Shown here piece by piece: positions 21,775 through 32,260 of a DNA stretch of 64,000 nucleotides (position 1 is its first letter; every line of letters starts with the position of its first letter). Source of the DNA: Thalassotalea psychrophila (GTDB lineage: Bacteria; Pseudomonadota; Gammaproteobacteria; Enterobacterales; Alteromonadaceae); assembly GCF_031583595.1 (NCBI RefSeq), contig NZ_CP134145.1, forward strand, positions 1,178,001 through 1,242,000. The letters are read 5' to 3'. Under the pieces are notes generated by a model that had not been told where the DNA came from, did not search any database, and saw only the letters and a program-made list of their open reading frames with translations. Position numbers and translations under genes: made by a program.

Positions 21775-23144
21775 TGGAATATCTTGCTCTATTGATGTTT
21801 GTTTGTGTTTGTTTGGTATTACTACTTGGTTACCCTGTAGCTTTCTCGCTTGCCGGAACTTCGTTAGCGTTTGCTGGAATTGCAACGGCGATGGGATATT
21901 TTGACAGTTCATATCTATCGGCACTACCTTCTCGTTATTATGGAATTTTAAGTAATCAAACACTACTTGCCGTTCCGCTATTTATATTTATGGGCGGGGT
22001 TCTCGAACGCGCCAAAATAGCCGAAGATTTATTAACAACCATGGCGCAATTGTTTGGACGAGTACGTGGCGGATTGGCTATTTCTGTAACCATTGTAGGT
22101 ATGTTATTGGCTGCAAGTACCGGTATTGTTGGCGCTACAGTTGTCACTATGGGCATGCTTTCATTACCTACGATGATCAAGCGAGGCTATGATGCATCGT
22201 TTTCAACAGGGATCATATGTGCAACAGGTACGCTTGGACAAATCATTCCGCCATCAATCGCGTTAGTCTTACTCGGTGATGTTTTATCAAATTCTTATCA
22301 GCTGGCACAATTGAAAATGGGCAATTTTAGTCCTGACACTATCAGTGTCGGCGATTTGTTTGCTGGTGCTGTAGTTCCTGGTCTTATTCTTGTTATTTTA
22401 TATATTGCTTATTCAATATTTATGGCGGTATTCCATCCTGATAAGGTTCCTCCTGCAGCAGAAGAAGATCAAGTGCAGATCAGCTGGGCGTTACTGGTAA
22501 AGTCTTTATTTCCACCATTATTATTAATGGCGGTTGTTTTAGGCTCTATATTGGGAGGGTTTGCAACACCTACTGAGGCTGCTGGAGTTGGTGCTTTTGG
22601 AGCCTTAATTTTAGCACAGTTGAATGGTCAATTAAGCAAAGCCAACTTAACGTCAGTGATGCAAAACACTGTTAAAATAACCTCAATGGTGTTCTTGATT
22701 TTACTTGGTGCTAGTTTATTCTCGCTGGTGTTTAGAGGCTTAGGCGGAGAAGAAATTATTTTGAATTTCTTTGAACAATTACCTGGCGGTGCAATTACAG
22801 CAACAATTATTGTAATGTTGGTGATCTTTTTACTTGGTTTTATTTTAGATTTTATTGAGATCACATTTGTTGTGGTACCAATTGTTGCACCAATATTACT
22901 AATGATGGATATTAATCCAATATGGTTAGGCATAATGATTGCGGTTAACCTACAAACATCATTTTTAACTCCGCCATTTGGTTTTGCCTTGTTTTATTTA
23001 AGGGGGGTTGCCGATAAAGCAATTAAAACCTCGCAAATTTACAAAGGCGTTGTACCATTTATAATCATACAATTGTTACTTTTGGTGGCATTATCTATGT
23101 GGCCTGAGTTGGTAACTTGGCTGCCGAATAAAGTTTATGGTTAA
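21774..23144 (+). CDS. dctM: TRAP transporter large permease (DctM)
   Basis: The main transport subunit of the TRAP system: 456 residues, about 12 membrane segments, Na+-coupled uptake of organic acids. Family signatures include LLAVPLFIFMGGVLERAKIAEDLL, GGLAISVTIVGMLLAASTGIVGA and LPTMIKRGYDASFSTGIICATGTLGQIIPPSIALVL, split here at several points. The second half contains ATPTEAAGVGAFGAL and the C-terminal LTPPFGFALFYLRGV. It is followed after 62 bases by the substrate-binding gene. Confidence 0.95.
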   Translation: MEYLALLMFVCVCLVLLLGYPVAFSLAGTSLAFAGIATAMGYFDSSYLSALPSRYYGILSNQTLLAVPLFIFMGGVLERAKIAEDLLTTMAQLFGRVRGGLAISVTIVGMLLAASTGIVGATVVTMGMLSLPTMIKRGYDASFSTGIICATGTLGQIIPPSIALVLLGDVLSNSYQLAQLKMGNFSPDTISVGDLFAGAVVPGLILVILYIAYSIFMAVFHPDKVPPAAEEDQVQISWALLVKSLFPPLLLMAVVLGSILGGFATPTEAAGVGAFGALILAQLNGQLSKANLTSVMQNTVKITSMVFLILLGASLFSLVFRGLGGEEIILNFFEQLPGGAITATIIVMLVIFLLGFILDFIEITFVVVPIVAPILLMMDINPIWLGIMIAVNLQTSFLTPPFGFALFYLRGVADKAIKTSQIYKGVVPFIIIQLLLLVALSMWPELVTWLPNKVYG

Positions 23145-23206
23145 ATACAAAGTTCAAAACACAATAAAAAATAATTTATAACAATAGTTCGGATAAATAA
23201 AAAAAT

Positions 23207-24301
23207 ATGAATGCACTGAAAAAGTCAGCGGTTATTGCAATAAGCTTAATGAGTTTGTTATCAGCCTGTGGTGAAAAACAGCAACAAGAAAGTGGCGAGG
23301 TTGCACAGCAAAAAACTTACAAATGGAAACTTGTTACTACTTGGCCGAAAAACTTTCCAGGCCTAGGTATGGGGCCGGAAAAATTTGCTAAACACGTTAA
23401 CGAATTAAGTAATGGCAGGTTAACGGTACAAGTATTTGGCTCTGGGCAATTAGTTCCAGGGTTTGAAGTGTTTGATACAGTAAAAAATGGCACTGCACAA
23501 ATGGGGCATGGCGCAGCATACTATTGGACGGGAAAAATGGAAGCCTCATCATTTTTCACCGCAGTGCCTTTTGGTATGAATGTGACAGAAACTAATGCCT
23601 GGCTTTATTATGGTGGCGGTTTAGAACTATGGCAAAAACTTTATAAACCATTTGGCATTCTTCCTTTTCCTGGCGGTAACACTGGTGGCCAGTTTGCAGG
23701 TTGGTTTAACAAAGAAATTAATTCAATTGACGATTTAAATGGCTTGAAAATGCGCATCGGTGGTATTGGCGGAAAAGTATTTAAAGAAGCGGGCGGTTTG
23801 CCAGTTCAAATTGCTGGAGGGGAAATATTTTCTTCATTACAAAGCGGTGTAATTGATGCGACCGAGTGGGTTGGCCCATATAACGACTTGGCTTTTGGCT
23901 TTTATAAAACCAGTAAATATTATTATTCAACTGTTTGGCAAGAGCCAAGTGCTACGCTAGAGTTCATTATAAACGAACAGGCATACAATGAATTGCCTAA
24001 AGATTTACAAGCTATGGTTACTGTTGCAATGCGTGCTGTTAATGATGACATGCTAAATGAATATACTGCACGCAGCGCCAACGCCCTTAAAGTTTTACAA
24101 GAAAAGCACGGTGTGCAAGTGAAAGTATTCCCGCCTGAGGTCATTAATAAATTACGTGATACAACGGATAAAGTGATTAAGGATATGGCTGCTGAAAATG
24201 AAAACGTTGCCGAGATATGGTCATCATACAAAGCTTTTTATGATGATGTGAAAGCCTATCATGGAATAACTGAACAAGCGTACTTTGAAAATAGACAATA
24301 G
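23207..24301 (+). CDS. dctP: TRAP transporter substrate-binding protein (DctP/TakP-like)
   Basis: The solute-binding component, 364 residues. The signal peptide ends in LLSAC (Cys21), so it is a lipoprotein rather than a free periplasmic protein. The region from WKLVTTWPKNFPGLGMGPEKF through GSGQLVPGFEVFDTVKNGTAQ and DATEWVGPYNDLAFGFYK resembles the 2-oxo acid binding TakP subfamily, whose ligand carboxylate is held by a conserved Arg and a Na+ site. The substrate is therefore guessed to be a 2-oxo or hydroxy acid. It is transcribed with dctQM, with an AT-rich 62-base gap. Confidence 0.9.
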   Translation: MNALKKSAVIAISLMSLLSACGEKQQQESGEVAQQKTYKWKLVTTWPKNFPGLGMGPEKFAKHVNELSNGRLTVQVFGSGQLVPGFEVFDTVKNGTAQMGHGAAYYWTGKMEASSFFTAVPFGMNVTETNAWLYYGGGLELWQKLYKPFGILPFPGGNTGGQFAGWFNKEINSIDDLNGLKMRIGGIGGKVFKEAGGLPVQIAGGEIFSSLQSGVIDATEWVGPYNDLAFGFYKTSKYYYSTVWQEPSATLEFIINEQAYNELPKDLQAMVTVAMRAVNDDMLNEYTARSANALKVLQEKHGVQVKVFPPEVINKLRDTTDKVIKDMAAENENVAEIWSSYKAFYDDVKAYHGITEQAYFENRQ

Positions 24302-24472
24302 TCGGTTGTAAACACGATAGTTAAAAAAATATTGAAATAACTGGCTGCTCTGACCTCATAGCTGGCAAAAGTTGTTACAATAGCGACAATTAACATTTCA
24401 AAACGATCTCTGTAGTCATTAATTTAGCTGTAGAGGGTCGAAAATATAAATTAAAATAATTAAGGTTTTATT

Positions 24473-25663
24473 ATGGTTATCAAGCCAAAAGTACGTGGTT
24501 TTATTTGTACAAATGCTCACCCTGTAGGTTGTGCACAACACGTTAATGAACAAATTGCCTACGTGCAGTCGCAACCACAAGCCGATGCTAAACCAAAAAA
24601 TGTATTAGTAATTGGTGCCTCAACTGGTTACGGCCTAGCGTCTCGAATTACAGCTACTTTCGGTAACGGTGCTAGTACATTAGGTGTGTTTTTTGAAAAA
24701 GAACCTTCAGAAAAACGTACGGGCTCTGCCGGTTGGTATAATACTGCGGCATTTCAAAAGGCTGCTGATGACGCTGGTGTATATTCAAAGAATATTAATG
24801 GCGATGCTTTTTCAAATGAAATCAAAGCACAAGCCATCGAAACCATTAAAGCTGATTTAGGTCAGATTGACTTAGTTGTTTACTCTCTTGCATCACCGCG
24901 TCGTACTGATCCAAATACCGGTGAAGTATACTCTTCAGCACTTAAACCAATTGGTAGTGGTTTTACTACTAAGAGTCTTAACACTTCTAAACGTGTTATT
25001 GAAGAAGTAGCGGTAGAGCCTGCTTCTGATGAAGAAATTGCCGGCACAATTAAAGTAATGGGCGGTGAAGATTGGGAGCTTTGGATGAATGCTCTGAATG
25101 ACGCTGGCGTATTAGCCGATAATGTTAAAACGGTTGCTTACACTTACATTGGTAAGCAATTAACTTGGCCATTATACGGTAAAGCAACTATTGGTCGTGC
25201 TAAAGAAGATTTAGACAGAGCGGCTACAGAAATTCGCAGCGTAACTAGCCACCTAAATGGCGAGGCGTTTGTAACATCATTAAATGCAGTTGTTACGCAA
25301 GCAAGTTCTGCTATTCCAATTATGCCTCTTTATATTTCTAGCTTATTTAAAGTAATGAAAGCAGATGGCACACAAGAAAACCCGATTCATCAAATTCAAG
25401 GTTTGTTCCGCGATAACCTATACAGCACCGAACGTTCAATCGGTGAACACAACCGTTTGATGCAAAACTTGAAAGAATTGGAAGATGACGTGCAAGACAG
25501 AGTACAAACTATCTGGGATAGTGTTGATACAGATACTATTGATGAACTTACCGATTACACTGGTTACCATCATGAATTCTTAAAGTTATTTGGTTTTGAA
25601 GTTGACGGCGTAGATTACGATGCTGATGTAAGCCCATTAGCCGAAATAAATAATTTAGGTTAA
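24473..25663 (+). CDS. fabV: NADH-dependent trans-2-enoyl-ACP/CoA reductase FabV
   Basis: Catalyses the last step of fatty acid elongation, reducing enoyl-ACP with NADH. 396 residues, as usual for FabV (about 60 more than FabI). The conserved N-terminus MVIKPKVRGFICTNAHPVGC is present, then the nucleotide-binding VLVIGASTGYGLASRI, and the catalytic pair Tyr235-x8-Lys244 (PLYGKATIGRAK), at the same residue numbers reported for Vibrio cholerae FabV. The region IPIMPLYISSLFKVM follows. FabV enzymes are intrinsically resistant to triclosan. It has its own leader of 171 bases and a terminator, so it is monocistronic. Confidence 0.97.
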   Translation: MVIKPKVRGFICTNAHPVGCAQHVNEQIAYVQSQPQADAKPKNVLVIGASTGYGLASRITATFGNGASTLGVFFEKEPSEKRTGSAGWYNTAAFQKAADDAGVYSKNINGDAFSNEIKAQAIETIKADLGQIDLVVYSLASPRRTDPNTGEVYSSALKPIGSGFTTKSLNTSKRVIEEVAVEPASDEEIAGTIKVMGGEDWELWMNALNDAGVLADNVKTVAYTYIGKQLTWPLYGKATIGRAKEDLDRAATEIRSVTSHLNGEAFVTSLNAVVTQASSAIPIMPLYISSLFKVMKADGTQENPIHQIQGLFRDNLYSTERSIGEHNRLMQNLKELEDDVQDRVQTIWDSVDTDTIDELTDYTGYHHEFLKLFGFEVDGVDYDADVSPLAEINNLG

Positions 25664-25692
25664 TAAGTATTAAACCATATTAAACTTTAGTC

Positions 25693-25721
25693 TAACCCCT
25701 GTAATATCAGGGGTTATTTTT
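25693..25721 (+). terminator. fabV intrinsic terminator
   Basis: Stem TAACCCCTG-TAATAT-CAGGGGTTA followed by five T residues, 30 bases after the fabV stop. Confidence 0.9.
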
Positions 25722-26035
25722 ATCAATCATCCCCTAAAAACATATTTTTATGTTGTCATTTAAAAAGATTTAGTCGCTGTTTTTATTCAATATTTTAAAC
25801 TTACACCTACACTTTTAAGTATTTTTCACTAAATTGTTATTAAATGTGTTCCTGTCCATAGAAATCATAGGGCTATATATGTTAAAATCCGCGCCAGAAA
25901 ATTTAACTTAGAGCTCTTGTTTGTAAACAGCTGATGTTTTAGTTGCTTACCATTCAAGAAACACTGGATTAGTAACCGCTTATAATTAGGGCTATTAATT
26001 TTAAATACTCCCGTCAAAAAGTAGTGCATGTGTTT
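25722..26035 (+). promoter_or_regulatory. nqr operon upstream region with candidate extended -10 promoter
   Basis: About 310 bases with no ORF worth calling; a 77-residue reading frame on the minus strand overlaps nqrA and is rejected. The clearest promoter-like element is TGTTAAAAT (25880-25888), an extended -10 (TGn + TAAAAT) without a good -35 at the right distance. The transcript would carry a leader of about 140 bases before nqrA. Confidence 0.4.
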
Positions 26036-27370
26036 ATGATTACAATCAAAAAAGGTCTGGATATTCCTGTTACAGGTGTTCCCCAGCAAGTAATCCATGA
26101 TGGTTCGACCATCAATACTGTTGCAACATTAGGTGAAGAGTTTGTGGGAATGCGCCCAACCATGTTTGTAAAAACAGGTGACAGCGTTAAAAAAGGTCAG
26201 TTTCTTTTTGAAGATAAAAAGAATCCTGGCGTTAAATTCACAGCCTCTGCAGCCGGTGTTGTAAAAGAAATCAACCGTGGTGAAAAGCGTGTTTTACAGT
26301 CTGTTGTTATTGAATTAAATGGCAACGAAGAAGAAACTTTCAACGCTTACTCAGCTGACCAAATCTCATCTTTATCACGTGAAGATGTAGAAACAAACCT
26401 AGTTAATTCTGGTTTATGGACAGCGTTACGTACTCGCCCATTCAGCAAAGTTCCTGCATTAGGTAGCGAAGCTAGAGACATTTTTGTTAGTGCTATGGAT
26501 ACTAATCCATTATCTGCTAACCCAGAAGTTATTATTAATGAGCAAACTGAAGCGTTTACTAACGGTTTAGCTGTATTGGCTCAATTAACTTCAGGTAAAG
26601 TTTTTGTTTCTAAAGCGCCAGGTGCAAATATTCCAACAGGTAACGCAACAGTAAATGAATTTGCTGGTAAACATCCTGCTGGTTTAGTTGGTACTCACAT
26701 CCACTTCTTATCTCCAGTTTCTGCAGATAAAGTTGTATGGCATGTTGGTTACCAAGATGTTATTGCTTTTGGTACGTTATTTACTACCGGTAAATTAGAC
26801 ACTAATCGTGTTGTTTCACTAGCTGGTCCTGCTGTTAAGCAACCTCGTTTAGTTCGAACATTACTTGGTGCTAGTACAACTGACTTAACTGCTGGCGAAA
26901 TCGCAAGTGGTGAAATTCGTGTTATAGCCGGCTCTCCTCTACAAGGTGCTAAAGCACAAGGCGTACATGCTTATCTTGGTCGTTACCAAGTGCAAGTAAC
27001 TGCTTTGCAAGAAGGCCGAGAGAAAGAGTTTATCGGTTACATGTACCCAGGTCCGAATATGTTTTCTGTTACACGCGCCTATATGTCGCATTTTTTCCGT
27101 AACAAATTATTCAACATGACTACAACGACTAATGGTAGTAGCCGCGCTATGGTTCCAATTGGAAACTATGAGCGCATTATGCCGTTAGATATTTTACCTA
27201 CCTTGTTATTACGTGATTTAGCTTCTGGCGACACCGATGGTGCTCAGCAGTTAGGTGCATTAGAGCTAGACGAAGAAGATTTAGCACTATGTACATTCGT
27301 ATGTCCTGGTAAAACTGATTATGGCGTTATCCTTCGTGATTGCCTAACCACTATTGAAAAGGAAGGTTAG
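26036..27370 (+). CDS. nqrA: Na+-translocating NADH:quinone reductase subunit A
   Basis: The peripheral subunit A of Na+-NQR, reported to lie near the ubiquinone site. The 444-residue form starts at ATG 26036 ([18 protein letters not shown]), as NqrA proteins do; an in-frame GTG four codons earlier would add an unusual extension. Typical segments are [38 protein letters not shown], and the C-terminal [19 protein letters not shown]. The ribosome site is weak. It is the first gene of a six-gene operon with short spacings. Confidence 0.97.
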   Translation: MITIKKGLDIPVTGVPQQVIHDGSTINTVATLGEEFVGMRPTMFVKTGDSVKKGQFLFEDKKNPGVKFTASAAGVVKEINRGEKRVLQSVVIELNGNEEETFNAYSADQISSLSREDVETNLVNSGLWTALRTRPFSKVPALGSEARDIFVSAMDTNPLSANPEVIINEQTEAFTNGLAVLAQLTSGKVFVSKAPGANIPTGNATVNEFAGKHPAGLVGTHIHFLSPVSADKVVWHVGYQDVIAFGTLFTTGKLDTNRVVSLAGPAVKQPRLVRTLLGASTTDLTAGEIASGEIRVIAGSPLQGAKAQGVHAYLGRYQVQVTALQEGREKEFIGYMYPGPNMFSVTRAYMSHFFRNKLFNMTTTTNGSSRAMVPIGNYERIMPLDILPTLLLRDLASGDTDGAQQLGALELDEEDLALCTFVCPGKTDYGVILRDCLTTIEKEG

Positions 27371-27372
27371 AC

Positions 27373-28575
27373 ATGGGCTTGAAAAAGTTTATTGAAGATA
27401 TCGAGCCGCATTTTGAAAAAGGCGGCAAGCACGAGAAATGGTTCGCATTATACGAAGCCGTTGCTACGGGCTTATTTACTCCTGGTTATGTAACTAAGGG
27501 TAAAACGCATATCCGTGACAGTATTGATCTTAAACGTATTATGATCACTGTTTGGTTAGCCGTATTTCCAGCTATGTTCTGGGGTATGTACAACATTGGT
27601 TTTCAAGCAAACGAAGCACTAGCTGCTGGTTTTGCTGTTCCAGATGTTTGGCAGGCTAACTTATTTACCATGCTTGGTGGTAGCTTAGGCGAAGGTGCGA
27701 GCATCTTTATGCAGATGTTCTACGGCGCAATGTTCTTCATACCGATTTATGCCGTAACATTTATTGTTGGTGGTTTTTGGGAAGTTTTATTTGCTGCGGT
27801 ACGTAAACATGAAGTGAACGAAGGCTTCTTCGTTTCATCTGTTTTATTTGCACTTATCCTGCCAGCATCAATTCCTTTATGGCAAGTTGCTATCGGTATT
27901 ACCTTTGGTATTGTCATTGCAAAAGAAATTTTTGGTGGTACTGGTAAGAACTTCTTAAACCCTGCATTAGCGGGTCGTGCGTTCTTATTCTTTGCTTATC
28001 CTGCAGAAATTTCAGGTGACGCAGTTTGGGTTGCTGTTGACGGTTTCTCGGGTGCTACGCCTTTAAGTGCCGCATTAGCTGGTACTGTAGATTACTCAAT
28101 CAATACTGATTGGTGGAATGCATTCTGGGGCTTTATCCCAGGTTCTGTTGGTGAAGTATCAACATTCGCTATTCTACTTGGTGGTGCATATATCCTTTAT
28201 AAAGGCATTGCTTCATGGCGCATCGTATTAGGTGTGTTCGGTGGTATGGTTGCAACGGCATTCTTATTTAACGCTATTGGCAGTGACTCAAACGCTATGT
28301 TTGCTATGCCTTGGTACTGGCATTTAGTTGTTGGTGGTTTTGCGTTCGGTATGATGTTTATGGCAACTGACCCAGTATCTGCATCATTTACAAACACTGG
28401 TAAGTACTTCTTTGGTGCCTTAGTTGGGATTATGGTTGTACTAGTACGAGTTGTGAACCCAGCTTTCCCTGAAGGCATGATGTTAGCTATTTTATTTGCT
28501 AACTTGTTTGCACCATTATTTGACCACTTTGTAGTTCAGTCAAACATCAAACGGAGGATTGCTCGTAATGTCTAG
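27373..28575 (+). CDS. nqrB: Na+-translocating NADH:quinone reductase subunit B
   Basis: Integral membrane subunit with about ten helices, related to RnfD. It carries a covalently bound FMN on the Thr of FSGATPLS (Thr229 here, equivalent to Thr236 in V. cholerae) and non-covalent riboflavin in the holoenzyme. 400 residues, normal. The N-terminus [20 protein letters not shown] and the segment [19 protein letters not shown] are family features. Begins 2 bases after the nqrA stop; its last 8 bases overlap nqrC. ApbE, encoded downstream, attaches its FMN. Confidence 0.98.
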   Translation: MGLKKFIEDIEPHFEKGGKHEKWFALYEAVATGLFTPGYVTKGKTHIRDSIDLKRIMITVWLAVFPAMFWGMYNIGFQANEALAAGFAVPDVWQANLFTMLGGSLGEGASIFMQMFYGAMFFIPIYAVTFIVGGFWEVLFAAVRKHEVNEGFFVSSVLFALILPASIPLWQVAIGITFGIVIAKEIFGGTGKNFLNPALAGRAFLFFAYPAEISGDAVWVAVDGFSGATPLSAALAGTVDYSINTDWWNAFWGFIPGSVGEVSTFAILLGGAYILYKGIASWRIVLGVFGGMVATAFLFNAIGSDSNAMFAMPWYWHLVVGGFAFGMMFMATDPVSASFTNTGKYFFGALVGIMVVLVRVVNPAFPEGMMLAILFANLFAPLFDHFVVQSNIKRRIARNV

Positions 28576-29341
28576 TAATAAAGAAACTTTCGGCAAAACT
28601 CTTGGCTTCGTAGTTGTAGTTTGTTTAGTATGTGCGGCTCTTGTATCTGTTTCTGCAGTTAAACTTAAGCCTTTACAAACAGCAAACAAATTACTTGACC
28701 AACAAACAAAGATCTTAGAAGCAGCTGGCTTATTAGAGCTTGGTACTAAAGACGGCATTGTTGCTACTTACGAAAAATTCGTTGTCGCTAAAATGATCGA
28801 CTTAGACACAGGTAAGTTCATTGAAGGCGATGCAGCGTCATTTGACGAACGTCGTGATGCTCGTGATGTAACTAAATCAATTAAACCAGCAAATGATATT
28901 GCCGGTATTAACCGCCGCGCGAACAGCTCGGTAGTGTACTTAGTACGCAACGGCGCAGGTACCATTGATTCGGTTATTTTACCAATTGTTGGTTCAGGTC
29001 TTTGGGATCTTATGTATGGCTTTATTGGTTTAGAAGTTGACTTAAACACAGTTAAATCGGTTGTTTATTCTGACCACAAGGAAACTCCAGGCCTAGGTGC
29101 TGAAGTATTGAACCCTAAGTGGAAAGCATTATGGCCAGGCAAAAAAATGTTTGACCAGCAAAATGCAATTGCCATTAAAATTGTTAAAGGCGGCGCTAAA
29201 AAAGACGACATCCATGGTGTTGACGCTTTATCTGGTGCAACGTTAACAAGTGTTGGTGTAGAAAAAACATTACATTTTTGGTTAGGTGAAGAAGGCTACG
29301 GTCCATTCATCAATAACTTCCGTGACGGAGGCTTAAATTAA
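28568..29341 (+). CDS. nqrC: Na+-translocating NADH:quinone reductase subunit C
   Basis: Membrane-anchored periplasm-facing subunit with the second covalent FMN, on the Thr of LSGATLTS (Thr225 in the 257-residue form, the same number as in V. cholerae). One N-terminal helix ([20 protein letters not shown]) anchors the FMN-binding domain. ATG 28568 was chosen: it has GGAGG 10 bases before it, while the TTG three codons earlier lies in the ribosome site. It overlaps nqrB by 8 bases and shares one base with nqrD. Confidence 0.97.
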   Translation: MSSNKETFGKTLGFVVVVCLVCAALVSVSAVKLKPLQTANKLLDQQTKILEAAGLLELGTKDGIVATYEKFVVAKMIDLDTGKFIEGDAASFDERRDARDVTKSIKPANDIAGINRRANSSVVYLVRNGAGTIDSVILPIVGSGLWDLMYGFIGLEVDLNTVKSVVYSDHKETPGLGAEVLNPKWKALWPGKKMFDQQNAIAIKIVKGGAKKDDIHGVDALSGATLTSVGVEKTLHFWLGEEGYGPFINNFRDGGLN

Positions 29342-29967
29342 TGAGCGATTCAGATACTAAAAAGGTGCTTATATCACCTATCGTTGACAACAACCCAATT
29401 GCATTACAAGTACTAGGTATTTGTTCTGCGCTTGCGGTAACAAGTTCAATGGCAAACGCGTTAGTGATGACCTTAGCTGTTGTATTAGTTACAGCGTTTT
29501 CAAACTTATTTATTTCGATTATTCGTAATCATATACCTTCTAGTGTACGTATTATCGTGCAAATGGCGATTATCGCGTCTTTAGTTATCGTGGTTGACCA
29601 AGTGTTAAAAGCTTTTTCATACCAGTTATCTAAAGAGCTTTCGGTATTCGTTGGCTTAATCATTACTAACTGTATTGTAATGGGTCGAGCAGAAGCATTT
29701 GCGATGAAAGAAAAGCCAGTAGTAAGCTTTATGGATGGTATTGGTAACGGTTTAGGTTACGGTGCTATCTTAATGGTTGTTGCATTCTTCCGTGAGTTAT
29801 TTGGTTTTGGTACTTTCTTCGGCATTGAAGTTTTACCATTAGTACAAAACGATGGTTGGTATCAAGCCAACGGTCTACTAGTATTGCCATTTAGTTCATT
29901 CTTCATTATCGGTTTAGTTATCTGGGCAATTCGCCAGTGGAAACCAGAACAAGTTGAAAAGGATTAG
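29341..29967 (+). CDS. nqrD: Na+-translocating NADH:quinone reductase subunit D
   Basis: One of the two paralogous six-helix membrane subunits (NqrD and NqrE) that together hold an intramembrane iron centre between their conserved cysteines. The 208 residues include [20 protein letters not shown] near the N-terminus and [16 protein letters not shown] in the middle, each with a conserved Cys. Its start overlaps the last base of nqrC (TAATG). nqrE follows 6 bases later. Confidence 0.97.
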   Translation: MSDSDTKKVLISPIVDNNPIALQVLGICSALAVTSSMANALVMTLAVVLVTAFSNLFISIIRNHIPSSVRIIVQMAIIASLVIVVDQVLKAFSYQLSKELSVFVGLIITNCIVMGRAEAFAMKEKPVVSFMDGIGNGLGYGAILMVVAFFRELFGFGTFFGIEVLPLVQNDGWYQANGLLVLPFSSFFIIGLVIWAIRQWKPEQVEKD

Positions 29968-29973
29968 GAACTC

Positions 29974-30597
29974 ATGGAACATTATTTAAGTTTATTTATT
30001 AAAACGATCTTCATTGAGAATATCGCCCTAAGCTTTTTCCTTGGTATGTGTACATTCCTTGCTGTATCTAAAAAAGTTAGTACAGCAATGGGACTTGGTG
30101 TAGCGGTAATTGTAGTACTTGGTATTGCCGTACCAGCTAACCAAATCATTTACCAATCAATTTTGGCTCCTGGCGCATTAGATAGCGTCATGGGCATTAC
30201 AGACCCGAAAGAATCTATCGATCTTAGCTTCCTTTCTTTTATTACCTTTATCGGCGTTATTGCGGCACTGGTACAAATATTAGAAATGGTTCTAGATAAA
30301 TTCTTCCCTGCCTTATACCAAGCGTTAGGTATCTTCTTACCGCTTATTACTGTTAACTGTGCAATTTTTGGTGCCGTGTCTTTCATGGTAGCTAAAAACC
30401 TTACGCTAGGTGAGTCAGTTGTTTACGGTATTGGTTCAGGCGTTGGTTGGGCGTTAGCTATTGTTTTACTTGCGGGTATCCGTGAGAAAATGAAGTATTC
30501 AGACGTTCCAGATGGTTTGAAAGGTTTAGGTATTACGTTTATTACCGCAGGTTTGATGGCTTTTGGCTTTCTTTCTTTCGGTGGTATCTCGTTATAA
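29974..30597 (+). CDS. nqrE: Na+-translocating NADH:quinone reductase subunit E
   Basis: Paralogue of NqrD and its partner in the membrane. 207 residues with six helices. The conserved cysteines sit in [17 protein letters not shown] and [16 protein letters not shown], the half-sites for the shared iron centre. The stop is followed by a 61-base gap with a perfect hairpin, the only sizeable gap in the operon, before nqrF. Confidence 0.97.
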   Translation: MEHYLSLFIKTIFIENIALSFFLGMCTFLAVSKKVSTAMGLGVAVIVVLGIAVPANQIIYQSILAPGALDSVMGITDPKESIDLSFLSFITFIGVIAALVQILEMVLDKFFPALYQALGIFLPLITVNCAIFGAVSFMVAKNLTLGESVVYGIGSGVGWALAIVLLAGIREKMKYSDVPDGLKGLGITFITAGLMAFGFLSFGGISL

Positions 30598-30606
30598 GGT
30601 TAATGC

Positions 30607-30637
30607 AGTTTAAAAGGCTGAATAAGTCTTTTAAACT
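30607..30637 (+). other. Intercistronic hairpin between nqrE and nqrF
   Basis: A perfect 10-bp inverted repeat AGTTTAAAAG (30607-30616) / CTTTTAAACT (30628-30637) with an 11-base loop. It has no T run, so it is not a standard terminator. It could stabilise the upstream mRNA or adjust nqrF expression (inference). Confidence 0.65.
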
Positions 30638-30658
30638 CGAAGTACAAAGGAAAATACT

Positions 30659-31885
30659 ATGCAAGAAATAATTCTCGGCGTAGGCATGTTTACCGCTATC
30701 GTTGTTGCTTTAGTGTTAGTGATTTTATTTGCTAAGTCTAAATTAGTAGCCGAAGGTGATGTAACTATTTCGATTAATGGCGACCCTGAAAAAGCAGTAA
30801 CAACTGCTGCGGGTGGCAAACTTCTTGGCGCATTAGCTGACCAAGGTATTTTTGTACCGTCTGCCTGTGGTGGCGGTGGTACTTGTGGCCAGTGTCGTGT
30901 TGACGTACATTCTGGTGGTGGCGATATTCTTCCTACGGAAGAAGGTCACATTACCAAGCGTGAAGCTAAAGCAGGCTGTCGTTTAGCATGTCAAGTTGCG
31001 GTAAAACAAGACATGGAAATTGAACTTGAAGATGAAATCTTCGGCGTTCAACAATGGGAATGTGAAGTTATCTCTAACGATAACAAAGCAACGTTCATTA
31101 AAGAACTTAAGCTGCAAATTCCTAATGGCGAGTCTGTACCGTTCCGTGCTGGTGGTTATATTCAAATTGAAGCACCTGCGCATCACGTTAAATACTCAGA
31201 TTTTGATATTGATGAACAGTACCGTGGCGACTGGAACCATTTTGGTTTCTTCGATGTAGAGTCAAAAGTTGAAGACGACACCTTGCGTGCTTACTCAATG
31301 GCGAACTACCCAGAAGAAGAAGGCATTATTATGCTGAACGTGCGTATTGCTACGCCGCCTCCAGGACGTTTACATTTACCTGCAGGTAAAATGTCTTCAT
31401 TTATCTTTAGCTTAAAAGCTGGCGATAAGGTAACTATTTCGGGGCCATTTGGTGAGTTCTTCGCTAAAGACACTGACAACGAAATGGTATTTATCGGTGG
31501 TGGCGCAGGTATGGCGCCAATGCGTTCACACATTTTTGACCAACTTAAGCGTCTTCAATCAAAGCGTAAGATGAGCTTCTGGTATGGTGCACGTTCTAAG
31601 CGTGAAATGTTCTATGAAGACGATTACAACGGCTTAGCCGCTGAAAACGATAACTTCGACTGGCATGTGGCGCTTTCAGATCCACAACCAGAAGATAACT
31701 GGGATGGTATGACAGGTTTCATTCATAACGTACTTTATGAAAACTACTTGAAAGACCACGAAGCGCCAGAAGATTGTGAGTACTACATGTGTGGTCCTCC
31801 AATGATGAACGCGGCAGTTGTCGGTATGCTTAAAGACTTAGGCGTAGAAGATGAGAACATATTACTCGACGACTTCGGTGGTTAA
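30659..31885 (+). CDS. nqrF: Na+-translocating NADH:quinone reductase subunit F
   Basis: The electron-input subunit: NADH to FAD to a [2Fe-2S] centre. 408 residues: one N-terminal helix (residues 3-24), a plant-type ferredoxin domain with Cys70, Cys76, Cys79 and Cys111 ([12 protein letters not shown] and later RLACQV; the same residue numbers as in V. cholerae), then an FAD-binding domain with RAYSMANYP and an NADH-binding domain with [14 protein letters not shown] and CGPPMM. The end LLDDFGG is typical. It completes the operon; apbE follows after 375 bases with a terminator between. Confidence 0.98.
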   Translation: MQEIILGVGMFTAIVVALVLVILFAKSKLVAEGDVTISINGDPEKAVTTAAGGKLLGALADQGIFVPSACGGGGTCGQCRVDVHSGGGDILPTEEGHITKREAKAGCRLACQVAVKQDMEIELEDEIFGVQQWECEVISNDNKATFIKELKLQIPNGESVPFRAGGYIQIEAPAHHVKYSDFDIDEQYRGDWNHFGFFDVESKVEDDTLRAYSMANYPEEEGIIMLNVRIATPPPGRLHLPAGKMSSFIFSLKAGDKVTISGPFGEFFAKDTDNEMVFIGGGAGMAPMRSHIFDQLKRLQSKRKMSFWYGARSKREMFYEDDYNGLAAENDNFDWHVALSDPQPEDNWDGMTGFIHNVLYENYLKDHEAPEDCEYYMCGPPMMNAAVVGMLKDLGVEDENILLDDFGG

Positions 31886-31924
31886 TATTGCTTCTTGATA
31901 GTTTTTAAGCTGTTGCTCTGCGTT

Positions 31925-31961
31925 AGAAGTGCTCACCTAGTAAACTAGGCTCCGCGCTTCT
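31925..31961. repeat. Imperfect palindrome after nqrF
   Basis: Arms AGAAGTGCTCACCTAG and CTAGGCTCCGCGCTTCT around TAAA, flanked by CTGCGTT and GCCTTG. This CTGCGTT...GCCTTG arrangement resembles extragenic palindromes scattered in Shewanella and Vibrio-like genomes (recalled resemblance). Confidence 0.55.
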
Positions 31962-32021
31962 GCCTTGATTAACAAACTTAAATCCAAATCAATAAACTAA
32001 TATTAATGATATGTAGATTTT

Positions 32022-32047
32022 AAAAGACGACTTAGGTCGTCTTTTTT
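32022..32047 (+). terminator. nqr operon intrinsic terminator
   Basis: AAGACGAC-TTAG-GTCGTCTT with six T residues, 137 bases after nqrF. The T run marks plus-strand termination. Confidence 0.9.
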
Positions 32048-32099
32048 GATTGCGAGAATAAATTCTCGCCAACCGAAAAACTAGCAGGTGCAGATACGC

Positions 32100-32148
32100 G
32101 GGGTCAGACCAAAACCTATTAATTTTAATAGGGTTTTGCTCTGACCCC
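32100..32148. repeat. GGGGTCAGA palindrome (copy B)
   Basis: Arms beginning GGGGTCAGACCAAAACC and ending GGGTTTTGCTCTGACCCC, centred in AT-rich DNA. The outer GGTCAGA/TCTGACC is shared with the palindromes at 14104 and 46380; the inner arms differ. Confidence 0.75.
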
Positions 32149-32260
32149 ACTTCGATGAACCGGAACGAGTTAGAAGTAAGTTGATACAAATATTTTAGAA
32201 TATATTAATCCAACCCTCATTAGTTTATAATTCACGCAAATTATCTATCTGTTATTACCT

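Larger units (their letters stand above)
31886..32260. other. nqrF-apbE intergenic region with three repeat or terminator elements
   Basis: 375 bases without an ORF. It contains a palindromic repeat (31925-31961), a terminator (32022-32047) and a GGGGTCAGA palindrome (32100-32148), then an AT-rich stretch that should hold the apbE promoter. Confidence 0.75.

Noticed and set aside
25865..26098. 77-residue minus-strand ORF upstream of nqrA
   Set aside because: It overlaps the nqrA start, is AT-rich and has no recognisable features.
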